From Rana temporaria (Eukaryota > Chordata > Amphibia > Anura > Ranidae): a DNA stretch of 64,000 nucleotides. The notes under the pieces are model-generated. The model did no database searches and was not told where the DNA came from. It saw only the letters and a list, made by a program, of their open reading frames with translations. Made by a program: the position numbers and the translations under genes. Shown piece after piece: positions 53,306-62,561 of the stretch. How positions within the stretch are numbered: position 1 is the first letter of the stretch; each line of letters begins with the position of its first letter. The stretch covers positions 520,404,060 through 520,468,059 of the forward strand of contig NC_053490.1 in assembly GCF_905171775.1 (NCBI RefSeq). The letters run 5' to 3'.

Positions 53306-54163
53306 ATGGGCAACAATGAGACAACCTCCAAAACAGGAATGGTTTTTCATTTTTTTTCCCTACTCATCTTTTCTAAATGCTTTTCACTAGTTTTGCATTT
53401 GGCTAGGGTCAGTGTCACTACTGGCACAAGGCGATACTTGGACCCTATAAAGGTGGCACAGCCAGTCCAACTCCTCCAGGAGGGCACATCAATACTTGTC
53501 ATTACCAGAAGGTTTCCCGTGTTTCCCAGCACAATCTCAAGAGCATGGAGGAGATTCCAGGAGTCAGGCAGTTACTCTAGGAGAGCTGGACAGAGCCGTA
53601 GAAGGTCCTTAACCCATCAGCAGGACCGGTATCTGCTCCTTTGTGCAAGGAGATGAGAGCAGATGAGAGCAGGTTCACCCTGAGCATATGTGACAGACGT
53701 GAAAGGGTCTGGAGAAGCCGCAGAGAACTTTATGCCGCCTGTAACATCGTTCAGCATGACCGGTTTGGTGGTGGGTCCGTGATGGTCTGGGGAGGCATAT
53801 CCATGGAGGGACGCACAGACTACAGGCTACACAATGGCACCCTGACTGCCATTGGGTATTGGGATGAAATTATTGGACCCATTGTCAGACCCTACGCTGG
53901 TGCAGTGGGTCCTGGGTTCCTCCTGGTGCACGACAATGCCCGGCCTCATGTGGCGAGAGCATGCAGCCAGTTCCTGGAGGATGAAGAAATTGATACCATT
54001 GAATGGCCCCCACGCTCACCTGACCTAAATCCAAAAGAACCCCTCTGGGACATTATGTTTTGGTCCATCCGGTGCCGCCAGTTTGCACCTCAATCTGTTC
54101 AGGAGCTCAGTGATGCTCTGGTCCAGATCTGGGAGGAAATACCTCAGGACACCATCCGTCGTC
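53306..54163 (+). pseudogene. Tc1-like transposase, copy A (217-nt internal deletion)
   Basis: The N-terminal frame starts at ATG 53306 (MGNNETTSKTGMVFHFF) and keeps the helix-turn-helix region (TSILVITRRFPVFPSTISRA) to LLLCARR. The next ~70 codons are missing: after TGTGCAAGGAG the sequence jumps to ATGAGAGCAGATGAGAGCAG, with a short duplicated ATGAGAGCAG. The rest (DESRFTLS, VHDNARPH, SPDLNPKEPLWD) continues in another frame into the palindrome arm. The deletion is not a multiple of three, so the copy is dead. Confidence 0.88.
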
Positions 54164-54658
54164 TCAGGTCTGGTGTGGATTTTAAGGGGAACTCCACCCC
54201 AAATTTAAAAAAAAATGGCGTGGAGTTCCCCCAAAATTCACACCAGACCCCTTATCCGAGCACGTTAACCTGGCCGGCCGCAGAAAAGAGGGGGGACCCC
54301 CCTCTCCTGAACCGTACCAGGCCACATGCCCTCAACATGGGGAGGATGTCCCCATGTTGATGGGGACAAGGGCCTCATCCCCACAACCCTTGCCCGGTGG
54401 TTGTGGGGGTCTGCGGGCGGGGGGGCTAATCAGAATCTGGAAGACCCCTTTAACAGTATATATATACTGCTCAAAAAAATGTAAGGAACACTTTTGAATC
54501 AGAACTCCTGGTCACTCATTGATCTGGTCACTTAAGTAGCAGAGGGGGAGGGGTGTATACAGTGGGGGTTGTTAATCAGTTTCAGCTGCTTTGCTGTTAA
54601 TTGAAATTAACAACAGGTGCACTAGATAGGCAACAATGAGACAACCTCCAAAACAGGA

Positions 54659-55897
54659 ATGGTGTTTCATTTTTTTTCCCTACTCATCTTTTCTAAATGC
54701 TTTTCACTAGTTTTGCATTTGGCTAGGGTCAGTGTCACTACTGGCACAAGGCGATACTTGGACCCTATAAAGGTGGCACAGCCAGTCCAACTCCTCCAGG
54801 AGGGCACATCAATACTTGTCATTACCAGAAGGTTTCCCGTGTTTCCCAGCACAATCTCAAGAGCATGGAGGAGATTCCAGGAGTCAGGCAGTTACTCTAG
54901 GAGAGCTGGACAGAGCCGTAGAAGGTCCTTAACCCATCAGCAGGACCGGTATCTGCTCCTTTGTGCAAGGAGGAACAGGATGAGCACTGCCAGAGCCCTA
55001 CAAAATGACCTCCAGCAGGCCACTGGTGTGAATGTCTCTGATCAAACAATCAGAAACAGACTTCATGGGGGTGGCCTGAGGGCCGGACATCCTCTAGTGT
55101 GCTCTGTGCTCACTGCCGGACACTGTGGAGCTCGATTGGCATTTTCCATTGAACACCAGAATTGGCAGCTCTGCCACTGGTGCCCCATGCTTTTCACAGA
55201 TGAGAGCAGGTTCACCCTGAGCATATGTGACAGACGTGAAAGGGTCTGGAGAAGCCGCAGAGAACTTTATGCCGCCTGTAACATCGTTCAGCATGACCGG
55301 TTTGGTGGTGGGTCCGTGATGGTCTGGGGAGGCATATCCATGGAGGGACGCACAGACTACAGGCTACACAATGGCACCCTGACTGCCATTGGGTATTGGG
55401 ATGAAATTATTGGACCCATTGTCAGACCCTACGCTGGTGCAGTGGGTCCTGGGTTCCTCCTGGTGCACGACAATGCCCGGCCTCATGTGGCGAGAGCATG
55501 CAGCCAGTTCCTGGAGGATGAAGAAATTGATACCATTGAATGGCCCCCACGCTCACCTGACCTAAATCCAAAAGAACCCCTCTGGGACATTATGTTTTGG
55601 TCCATCCGGTGCCGCCAGTTTGCACCTCAATCTGTTCAGGAGCTCAGTGATGCTCTGGTCCAGATCTGGGAGGAAATACCTCAGGACACCATCCGTCGTC
55701 TCAGGTCTGGTGTGGATTTTAAGGGGAACTCCACCCCAAATTTAAAAAAAAATGGCGTGGAGTTCCCCCAAAATTCACACCAGACCCCTTATCCGAGCAC
55801 GTTAACCTGGCCGGCCGCAGAAAAGAGGGGGGACCCCCCTCTCCTGAACCGTACCAGGCCACATGCCCTCAACATGGGGAGGATGTCCCCATGTTGA
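54659..55897 (+). CDS. Chimeric ORF: Tc1-like transposase fused to palindrome-arm sequence (copy B)
   Basis: 412 codons. Residues 1 to about 347 are identical to copy C: helix-turn-helix region ~36-90, catalytic D181 (FTDESRF), D271 (VHDNARPH) and E306 (SPDLNPKEP), spaced as DD34E. After IPQDTIRRL the frame crosses the tandem junction and continues for about 65 residues of palindrome-derived sequence (SGVDFKGNSTPNLKKNGVEF onward), ending at 55897. The tail is a by-product of the duplication, not a domain. Expression or activity is doubtful. Confidence 0.8.
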   Translation: MVFHFFSLLIFSKCFSLVLHLARVSVTTGTRRYLDPIKVAQPVQLLQEGTSILVITRRFPVFPSTISRAWRRFQESGSYSRRAGQSRRRSLTHQQDRYLLLCARRNRMSTARALQNDLQQATGVNVSDQTIRNRLHGGGLRAGHPLVCSVLTAGHCGARLAFSIEHQNWQLCHWCPMLFTDESRFTLSICDRRERVWRSRRELYAACNIVQHDRFGGGSVMVWGGISMEGRTDYRLHNGTLTAIGYWDEIIGPIVRPYAGAVGPGFLLVHDNARPHVARACSQFLEDEEIDTIEWPPRSPDLNPKEPLWDIMFWSIRCRQFAPQSVQELSDALVQIWEEIPQDTIRRLRSGVDFKGNSTPNLKKNGVEFPQNSHQTPYPSTLTWPAAEKRGDPPLLNRTRPHALNMGRMSPC

Positions 55898-56002
55898 TGG
55901 GGACAAGGGCCTCATCCCCACAACCCTTGCCCGGTGGTTGTGGGGGTCTGCGGGCGGGGGGGCTAATCAGAATCTGGAAGACCCCTTTAACAGTATATAT
56001 AT

Positions 56003-57530
56003 ACTGCTCAAAAAAATGTAAGGAACACTTTTGAATCAGAACTCCTGGTCACTCATTGATCTGGTCACTTAAGTAGCAGAGGGGGAGGGGTGTATACAGT
56101 GGGGGTTGTTAATCAGTTTCAGCTGCTTTGCTGTTAATTGAAATTAACAACAGGTGCACTAGATAGGCAACAATGAGACAACCTCCAAAACAGGAATGGT
56201 GTTTCATTTTTTTTCCCTACTCATCTTTTCTAAATGCTTTTCACTAGTTTTGCATTTGGCTAGGGTCAGTGTCACTACTGGCACAAGGCGATACTTGGAC
56301 CCTATAAAGGTGGCACAGCCAGTCCAACTCCTCCAGGAGGGCACATCAATACTTGTCATTACCAGAAGGTTTCCCGTGTTTCCCAGCACAATCTCAAGAG
56401 CATGGAGGAGATTCCAGGAGTCAGGCAGTTACTCTAGGAGAGCTGGACAGAGCCGTAGAAGGTCCTTAACCCATCAGCAGGACCGGTATCTGCTCCTTTG
56501 TGCAAGGAGGAACAGGATGAGCACTGCCAGAGCCCTACAAAATGACCTCCAGCAGGCCACTGGTGTGAATGTCTCTGATCAAACAATCAGAAACAGACTT
56601 CATGGGGGTGGCCTGAGGGCCGGACATCCTCTAGTGTGCTCTGTGCTCACTGCCGGACACTGTGGAGCTCGATTGGCATTTTCCATTGAACACCAGAATT
56701 GGCAGCTCTGCCACTGGTGCCCCATGCTTTTCACAGATGAGAGCAGGTTCACCCTGAGCATATGTGACAGACGTGAAAGGGTCTGGAGAAGCCGCAGAGA
56801 ACTTTATGCCGCCTGTAACATCGTTCAGCATGACCGGTTTGGTGGTGGGTCCGTGATGGTCTGGGGAGGCATATCCATGGAGGGACGCACAGACTACAGG
56901 CTACACAATGGCACCCTGACTGCCATTGGGTATTGGGATGAAATTATTGGACCCATTGTCAGACCCTACGCTGGTGCAGTGGGTCCTGGGTTCCTCCTGG
57001 TGCACGACAATGCCCGGCCTCATGTGGCGAGAGCATGCAGCCAGTTCCTGGAGGATGAAGAAATTGATACCATTGAATGGCCCCCACGCTCACCTGACCT
57101 AAATCCAAAAGAACCCCTCTGGGACATTATGTTTTGGTCCATCCGGTGCCGCCAGTTTGCACCTCAATCTGTTCAGGAGCTCAGTGATGCTCTGGTCCAG
57201 ATCTGGGAGGAAATACCTCAGGACACCATCCGTCGTCTCATTAGGAGCATGCCCTGATGTTAGGCATGCATACAAGCACTTGGGGGCCATACAAGGACCA
57301 TTTTGAGTTGTTGCAATGAAATTTCAGCAAAATGGACGAGCTTGCTGCATAATTTTTTCACTTTAATATTTGGGGTGTCTTTGAATTCAGCCCTCTGTAG
57401 GTGGATGTGCCATCCTTTCATTCCTAACATGATACCCAGTCCATACCAGTATAGATATCCATCATGAGATTTTTGCCCGTTGAGATCTGATATGTTTTCA
57501 AAGTGTTCCTTTAAATTTTTTTGAGCAGTG
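56003..57530 (+). mobile_element. Tc1-like element 4 (ACTGCTCAAAAAAAT ends), copy C, structurally complete
   Basis: ACTGCTCAAAAAAATGTAAG at the left and the complement of AAATTTTTTTGAGCAGT at the right are inverted, with GGAACACTTT / AAGTGTTCC just inside; TA is on both sides. It is the only one of the three tandem copies with its own right end. The left flank is the palindrome arm; the right flank (57531 onward) is a different dispersed repeat, so the original left neighbour may have been replaced during amplification. Confidence 0.8.
56196..57257 (+). CDS. Tc1-like transposase, copy C (353 aa)
   Basis: ATG 56196 opens MVFHFFSLLIFSKCFSLVLH; the relation of this hydrophobic start to the usual N-terminus is uncertain. 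The helix-turn-helix region lies at ~36-90 with a basic SRRAGQSRRRS linker. Catalytic D181 (LFTDESRFTLS), D271 (LLVHDNARPHVA) and E306 (RSPDLNPKEPLWD) have 89 and 34 intervening residues, the DD34E pattern. GGGSVMVWGGIS is the Gly-rich block. Oddities are Lys and Pro flanking E306, where the family has Ile and His/Asn (LNPIEHLWD). TGA comes right after RRLIRSMP, so about 15 C-terminal residues usual in relatives are lost. Activity is therefore questionable. Confidence 0.85.
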   Translation: MVFHFFSLLIFSKCFSLVLHLARVSVTTGTRRYLDPIKVAQPVQLLQEGTSILVITRRFPVFPSTISRAWRRFQESGSYSRRAGQSRRRSLTHQQDRYLLLCARRNRMSTARALQNDLQQATGVNVSDQTIRNRLHGGGLRAGHPLVCSVLTAGHCGARLAFSIEHQNWQLCHWCPMLFTDESRFTLSICDRRERVWRSRRELYAACNIVQHDRFGGGSVMVWGGISMEGRTDYRLHNGTLTAIGYWDEIIGPIVRPYAGAVGPGFLLVHDNARPHVARACSQFLEDEEIDTIEWPPRSPDLNPKEPLWDIMFWSIRCRQFAPQSVQELSDALVQIWEEIPQDTIRRLIRSMP

Positions 57531-57938
57531 TAGATTTTTTAGCAGAGACCCTAGGGAATAAAATGGCTATCAAAAAAATCTGATCACGTTTATTGCTGTC
57601 ACAAGGAATATAAACATCCCTTGTGACAGTAATAGGTGGTGACAGGTACTTTTTATGGAGGGATCGAAAATCTAAAAGACCCTAAATCCCTCCTTTGCAC
57701 TTAAAAGTATTCAGATCGCCAAAATTGGCGATTCTAAATCAGGAAGGATTTGATTTAAATCACTAGTAAAAAGCTTAATTTAAATGAACTTGATGTAATT
57801 CATAATTTTTAAAGAGTAACTGTCACCTCTGTCCCGAAGCGGCTCCTCTGACCCGCTGTTGGCTCCTCCTCTGTCCCGCTGTTGACTCACCGACAGTCCC
57901 ATTCACTTTAATGGGGCGGCTGGTGATGCGGCGGTGAC
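57531..57938. repeat. Reverse-oriented fragment of the AAGTGGTTAA dispersed repeat, then spacer
   Basis: TTTTTTAGCAGAGACCCTAG, then GGGAATAAAATGGC (57538-57570) are the complement of the block at about 43170-43195. A hairpin, CACAAGGAATATAAAC / ATCCCTTGTGACAG, at 57599-57632 parallels 42600-42640. The remainder up to the copia element is unassigned. Confidence 0.55.
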
Positions 57939-57943
57939 ACAAC

Positions 57944-58243
57944 TGTTGGCTGGTGCAGATGATGCAAAGAATAATCAGACATATATGGATGGCTGTAGTT
58001 TACTTGGATTCATTTGTATTGAAGAGACATACAGCAGAGAGCATGGTGCTCATGTTAGCACACAAGATATAGAAGAACAACAACCATAGATAACAGGAAA
58101 GATGCAGTAACAGATAGTTAACACAAAGAACATTATGATAGAGTATCTGTGTATAGTGACATCTAGTGGTCATACTCCAAATACACAGGGAAATAAACCA
58201 AGCAATGTATAACATAGCATGAAACAATGTTCAGTCTCCAACA
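57944..58243 (-). repeat. Copia 3' LTR (transcript sense is minus)
   Basis: 300 bp, TGTTGGCTGG at the left to CTCCAACA at the right. Preceded by target duplication ACAAC. Apparently identical to the LTR at 62262-62561. Confidence 0.95.
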
Positions 58244-58252
58244 CCCCTTCTC
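58244..58252 (-). other. Copia polypurine tract
   Basis: On the minus strand GAGAAGGGG immediately precedes the 3' LTR (TGTTGGAGAC). This is the usual place and composition for priming plus-strand DNA synthesis. Confidence 0.8.
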
Positions 58253-58264
58253 ATTGTGAAGTGC

Positions 58265-61200
58265 TTAATTAGACAAACCGATTCTTCTTGTTAGATCCAT
58301 ATGTCTCTTTGCAGGCAAAGGCTTAGTAAGGATGTCTGCTAACATTTCCTCAGTGGGACAGTATTGTAGATCCATCTGTCCTTGCTCTTGTAAGTCTCTT
58401 AAGAAGTGATATCTCACGTCTATGTGTTTAGTTCTCGGGTTTATCCGCTCTGTCTGTGCGAGTGCTATACATCCTTGGTTGTCCTCATAGATTGGCGTGG
58501 ACTCTTTCTGGATCTGATCTAGATCTTCCAGCAATTGTCTCAACCAGATTACCTCTTGCCCTGCTTGTGATGCGGCCACGTATTCTGCTTCGGTGGAGGA
58601 CAGTGTCACTGTGGACTGTTTTCTGGTGGTCCAGCTGATCAGACCGTCTTTAAATAGAAACAGGTGTCCACTGGTGGATTTCCGATCACTGGGGTCACCT
58701 GCCCAGTCTGCATCCACATATCCAGTCAGACCACTCTTCCCTGTTGATGAAAATTTCAGTTTAAAGTCTATTGTTCCCTTCAAATAGCGTATGATCCTTT
58801 TTGCTGCGTTCCAGTCCATCTGGGTTGGCTGGGATACTTTTCTGCATAAGAATCCCACTGCTGTAGCTATGTCAGGCCTTGCCACTGTAGCTATGTATAG
58901 TAACTTCCCCATTGCCCTTCTGAATTGTGAGTCATTTTGCAAGGGGTTAATTGAGTTGTTTAATTCTTTAAGATAATTTGTCTCCATAGGCGAGTTGACT
59001 GGTTTGGCATCATTGAGCCCAAAAGTTTCAATTACTTCCTGTATTTTGTGACTCTGGTTAATAAGAAAACTACCATCTTCTTCTCTTTCTATCTGCATGC
59101 CTAGGAAGTGTTTGACATCACCCAGATCTTTTGTTTCAAAGTCCATGTTTAAGACCTCCAGCAGTCTGGAACAATCCCCTTGTTCATAACATACTAACAG
59201 ATCATCTACATAAATGAGTACAAAGATCCACCTACCATTTAGTTTCTTGGTGTATAGGCAGGGATCGGCCTTGCTCCTCTGAAAGGATTCTCTCAAAAGC
59301 GCCTCATTAATCTTCATGTTCCATGCTCTGGCTGCTTGCTTGAGCCCGTAGATCCCCTTCTTAAGTTTACACACCTGTTCTGGCTTTTGTGGGTCTACAA
59401 AGCCCTCTGGTTGCTCCATGTAGATGTCTTCTGTTAAGTCACTGTGTAGGAAAGCGGTTTTTACATCAAAGTGCTTTACTAGCATTTGTTTTGTAGTTGC
59501 AACTGTGAGTAGAGCTCTGATTGTGGTATGTTTGACGACTGGGGCAAATGTCTCATCGTAGTCTTCTCCATATTTTTGGGAGTATCCTTTGGCTACGAGT
59601 CTCGCTTTATATCTCTCAACTGTGCCATCAGTGTTGTACTTGACCTTGAAAGTCCATTTACACCCAATTGCCCTCTTTTTGGCCGGCAGTTGCGTTAGTA
59701 CCCAAGCCTGCGTGTCCTGTAGTGAGATGATTTCTTCCTCAGCTGCCTTTATCCATCTCTTGGCTTCCCTCTCTGGGAGTTGTGTTATGTCTTTCCAACA
59801 AGTGGGTTCTCTTACGCAGGATGTTTCTACTTTGTACGAGAGTCTGTTGGGGGGTTTACCTCTGTTTTCCCTCATTGAGCGTCTTGGTTCAGCGTCATTA
59901 GCTGGTTCAGTTTGTTCCAGTCTTTTCTGTGACACAGTATCACTTTCGGGGGTTCGTTCCATAGGAAAGAAAACCTGCTCAGCGTTATTTGGTTCTTCTG
60001 CTCTTGGCATGGCTGGCTCCGTTACTTCATTTCTCGGGTCCTCGATAAATGTTACGCTGCTGCTGATTGTCACTTTATCGGTCTTCGGGTCTATGATTCT
60101 GTATCCTTTGGTGTTGTCGGCATAACCAACAAAGACACCTTCAATTGCTCGATTCTGGAGCTTGCTGCGCTTTTCTCCCGGAATGTAAGCAAAAGCTTTG
60201 CTTCCAAATACCTTGAGGTGTCCTATGCTTGGTTTTCGACTGTGCCATAGCTCGTATGGAGTTTTGGTTGTTGCCTTGGAGTGTAGTCTGTTTTGTAAGT
60301 AGGTGGCCGTTTGTGCTGCTTCTCCCCAATATTTTTCAGGGAGTCCAGAATCAGTCAACATGCATCTGATCATTTCAGTCAGGGATCTGTTTTTCCTCTC
60401 TGCTACCCCGTTCTGCTCTGGAGTATATGGGACAGTCTTTTGATGTTCTATTCCTAGTTCCCTGAGTGTATTCTCAACTTGAAACCCGGTGTACTCCCCA
60501 CCATTATCACTTCTGAGTACTAATGGTTTTCTGTGAAATTTATTGCTTACTTTGGTAACATAGTCCTTCAGCTTGTCGAATACTTCTGACTTATTCTTCA
60601 TTAGGTATGTCACTGTAAACCTTGAGTAGTCGTCTATAAAAGTTAATATGTATTTATTTCCTCCTGGGGTGGTTGTTCTCATAGGCCCGCATACATCTGT
60701 GTGTATTAGGTCGATCGGTCTTGTTGCTCTGCTTTCACTTGCCTTTGGTGGGGTTACTCTGGTGGCTTTGGCCTTGATGCAGCATTCACACCTTAGCGTG
60801 TTTGGGCAGCCTGTTAACTTGAAGCCTTTCGTTAAATCCCGTCTGGCCAGCTCCTGTATGCTGTCAGGGTGCCTGTGGCCCAGACGTCTGTGCCATAAAT
60901 GAATACAGTTCTTGTGTTTATGTGTGCAGAGCTTTGTTTCTTGCTCAACAACATCAAGTTCATAAAGGTGCTTGCCCGCTTTAGCTGTTGCTATCACTCT
61001 TTCCCCATCTTGGATAGTGCATTGGTCGCCTTTAAATGTTGTGGTTAGTCCTTTGCTTGCCAGTCGCCTGACTGATATAAGGCCGCCATTGAGTCCGGGA
61101 ACATACAATACATCCGTCATTGGTATTTTTAACACTTGTCCATCCTCATTTTTACAAGTGACTATTCCATGTCCTGTTCCTTCAGCAGTTGTGCAACTCC

Positions 61201-62116
61201 CGTCTGCAAGATATATGGCTTCTTTCTTGTCTGGATTGAGCTCTACAAAGAATTCTCTGTCGTTAGTCATGTGACTTGTTGCTCCAGAATCTATATACCA
61301 TTTATGGTTGGTGACGACATCTGTCACTTTAAAAGTTCCGTGCCACGCTGCTTGGTCGTTGTTTTTCATCATGGTTATGAGTGCCTGATTGGGATCTTTT
61401 TCCCTCTGCTCGTTCCTCCACAATGGACAGTCGCGCTTGAAATGCCCAGCCCTGTTACACCGGAAACATAGTTTGGCCTTCCAGTTTGGCATCTTAGTGT
61501 CTGTTGCTTTAAGTGCTGCTCCTGTATCGCTCTCTTGCCTGTGAGAAGCTTGCTCCTTTCTGCGCTTGTATTCATCTGAAAGTCGAGATTTCACTAACTG
61601 TAATGTGAGTTCTGCTTCAGATCTTGTCTCTAATGCATTAATCAGAGGGTTGTATGACTCTGGCAGGCTGCATAAAAGTATTGCTGTCACATGGTTATCT
61701 TTGATCTCCTCTCCGAGGTCCCTGAGTTGTGCAACAATCTCCAGCACGCTTCTTATATGTTCTTGCATATCCCCTTCTGGAGTCAGTTTGGACTGGTACA
61801 GCTTCCTTAGTAAATATAACTTGTTGTTTAAGCTAGAGCTCTCATGTAATCTACGGAGTGCATTCCACATACCTTTGGCAGTATCTTCCCCTTTTATGTG
61901 GATAAGCTGTTCATCTTCTACCAGTAGGGCTATTGTGGCTCTTGCCTGTCTGTTTTTCTTATCCCACTCCTGGTTGTCTACATCCGGCCTGTCTGTGGTG
62001 AGGACATCCCATGTGTCATCTTTGCTCAGCAACATCTCCATCTTGAACTTCCACATCTGGTAGTTGTCACTATTTAGCTTAGTGATCCCCAGTTTAAGAT
62101 CCCCGCTGCTAGCCAT
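58265..62116 (-). CDS. Copia Gag-Pol polyprotein (1283 aa, intact)
   Basis: The ATG at 62116-62114 gives MASSGDLKLGITKLNSDNYQ; the frame also runs upstream from a non-ATG codon at 62143. In order come a Gag-like region (UBN2/Retrotran_gag type, ~1-200), the zinc knuckle CFRCNRAGHFKRDC (~217), the protease motif WYIDSGATSH (~275), an integrase zinc region starting WHRRLGH (~408), then integrase catalytic HTDVCGP (~473), RSDNGGEY (~537) and NGVAERKNR (~572). Reverse transcriptase follows with DVKTAFLH (~884) and YVDDLL (~969), then RNase H with DADWAGD (~1135), SSTEAEY (~1173) and EDNQG (~1212). Integrase before RT is the copia order. No stop or frameshift, so all enzymes needed for retrotransposition are present in one frame; there is no envelope. 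Confidence 0.96.
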   Translation of the reverse strand: MASSGDLKLGITKLNSDNYQMWKFKMEMLLSKDDTWDVLTTDRPDVDNQEWDKKNRQARATIALLVEDEQLIHIKGEDTAKGMWNALRRLHESSSLNNKLYLLRKLYQSKLTPEGDMQEHIRSVLEIVAQLRDLGEEIKDNHVTAILLCSLPESYNPLINALETRSEAELTLQLVKSRLSDEYKRRKEQASHRQESDTGAALKATDTKMPNWKAKLCFRCNRAGHFKRDCPLWRNEQREKDPNQALITMMKNNDQAAWHGTFKVTDVVTNHKWYIDSGATSHMTNDREFFVELNPDKKEAIYLADGSCTTAEGTGHGIVTCKNEDGQVLKIPMTDVLYVPGLNGGLISVRRLASKGLTTTFKGDQCTIQDGERVIATAKAGKHLYELDVVEQETKLCTHKHKNCIHLWHRRLGHRHPDSIQELARRDLTKGFKLTGCPNTLRCECCIKAKATRVTPPKASESRATRPIDLIHTDVCGPMRTTTPGGNKYILTFIDDYSRFTVTYLMKNKSEVFDKLKDYVTKVSNKFHRKPLVLRSDNGGEYTGFQVENTLRELGIEHQKTVPYTPEQNGVAERKNRSLTEMIRCMLTDSGLPEKYWGEAAQTATYLQNRLHSKATTKTPYELWHSRKPSIGHLKVFGSKAFAYIPGEKRSKLQNRAIEGVFVGYADNTKGYRIIDPKTDKVTISSSVTFIEDPRNEVTEPAMPRAEEPNNAEQVFFPMERTPESDTVSQKRLEQTEPANDAEPRRSMRENRGKPPNRLSYKVETSCVREPTCWKDITQLPEREAKRWIKAAEEEIISLQDTQAWVLTQLPAKKRAIGCKWTFKVKYNTDGTVERYKARLVAKGYSQKYGEDYDETFAPVVKHTTIRALLTVATTKQMLVKHFDVKTAFLHSDLTEDIYMEQPEGFVDPQKPEQVCKLKKGIYGLKQAARAWNMKINEALLRESFQRSKADPCLYTKKLNGRWIFVLIYVDDLLVCYEQGDCSRLLEVLNMDFETKDLGDVKHFLGMQIEREEDGSFLINQSHKIQEVIETFGLNDAKPVNSPMETNYLKELNNSINPLQNDSQFRRAMGKLLYIATVARPDIATAVGFLCRKVSQPTQMDWNAAKRIIRYLKGTIDFKLKFSSTGKSGLTGYVDADWAGDPSDRKSTSGHLFLFKDGLISWTTRKQSTVTLSSTEAEYVAASQAGQEVIWLRQLLEDLDQIQKESTPIYEDNQGCIALAQTERINPRTKHIDVRYHFLRDLQEQGQMDLQYCPTEEMLADILTKPLPAKRHMDLTRRIGLSN

Positions 62117-62245
62117 GATTAATGTACCTTGCTCGTATTCCAAACACCTGGATACCTCAGAGCAGATTTCCTCCGCAGCTTGATCAAAGATGGTGTGCAG
62201 ATGAAGACTAGGCCTCTGTTCCGGCTGTCTGATGATTCACGTTGT

Positions 62246-62259
62246 CTGGGCCCATAACC
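62246..62259 (-). promoter_or_regulatory. Copia primer-binding site for the anticodon arm of initiator tRNA-Met
   Basis: The minus strand reads GGTTATGGGCCCAG three bases downstream of the 5' LTR. This is complementary over 14 nt to CUGGGCCCAUAACC of the vertebrate initiator tRNA-Met anticodon stem-loop, as I know that sequence. Priming from a half-tRNA at the anticodon arm, rather than the 3' acceptor end, is established for Drosophila copia. Confidence 0.85.
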
Positions 62260-62261
62260 TT

Positions 62262-62561
62262 TGTTGGCTGGTGCAGATGATGCAAAGAATAATCAGACAT
62301 ATATGGATGGCTGTAGTTTACTTGGATTCATTTGTATTGAAGAGACATACAGCAGAGAGCATGGTGCTCATGTTAGCACACAAGATATAGAAGAACAACA
62401 ACCATAGATAACAGGAAAGATGCAGTAACAGATAGTTAACACAAAGAACATTATGATAGAGTATCTGTGTATAGTGACATCTAGTGGTCATACTCCAAAT
62501 ACACAGGGAAATAAACCAAGCAATGTATAACATAGCATGAAACAATGTTCAGTCTCCAACA
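62262..62561 (-). repeat. Copia 5' LTR (promoter side)
   Basis: 300 bp, same sequence as 57944-58243, followed by target duplication ACAAC at 62562-62566. As the upstream LTR in minus-strand sense it should hold the promoter; I did not assign a TATA box. Confidence 0.95.

Larger units (their letters stand above)
52843..57240 (+). repeat. Tandem triplication, 1537-bp period (palindrome arm plus Tc1 element)
   Basis: TCAGGTCTGGTGTGG begins copy A at 52843, copy B at 54164 and copy C at 55701; the same frame position of the transposase (TCA of CGTCGTCTCA) closes copy C at 57238-57240. B and C both have a period of 1537 bp; A is 216 bp shorter. The two B junctions are identical: transposase ...CGTCGTC joined to TCAGGTCTGG of the palindrome arm, with TCA shared by both parents (microhomology). 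B and C look identical where compared; A differs at a few sites (GATGGGCAAC for GATAGGCAAC, GGTTTTTCA for GGTGTTTCA, one extra G). Confidence 0.92.
57944..62561 (-). mobile_element. Complete Ty1/copia LTR retrotransposon (4618 bp)
   Basis: Two 300-bp LTRs beginning TGTTGG and ending CCAACA bracket a single intact Gag-Pol frame on the minus strand. The target duplication ACAAC is exact (57939-57943 and 62562-62566). The primer-binding site and polypurine tract are in the expected places. The LTRs show no difference in my reading; frames in the two LTRs translate identically over 75 codons. Identical LTRs, an exact target duplication and an open reading frame all point to a very recent insertion. 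Confidence 0.96.

Noticed and set aside
58000..58227. 75-codon minus-strand frame, repeated at 62318-62545
   Set aside because: Both are inside the copia LTRs and are not expected to be coding; their identity was used only as evidence for LTR identity.
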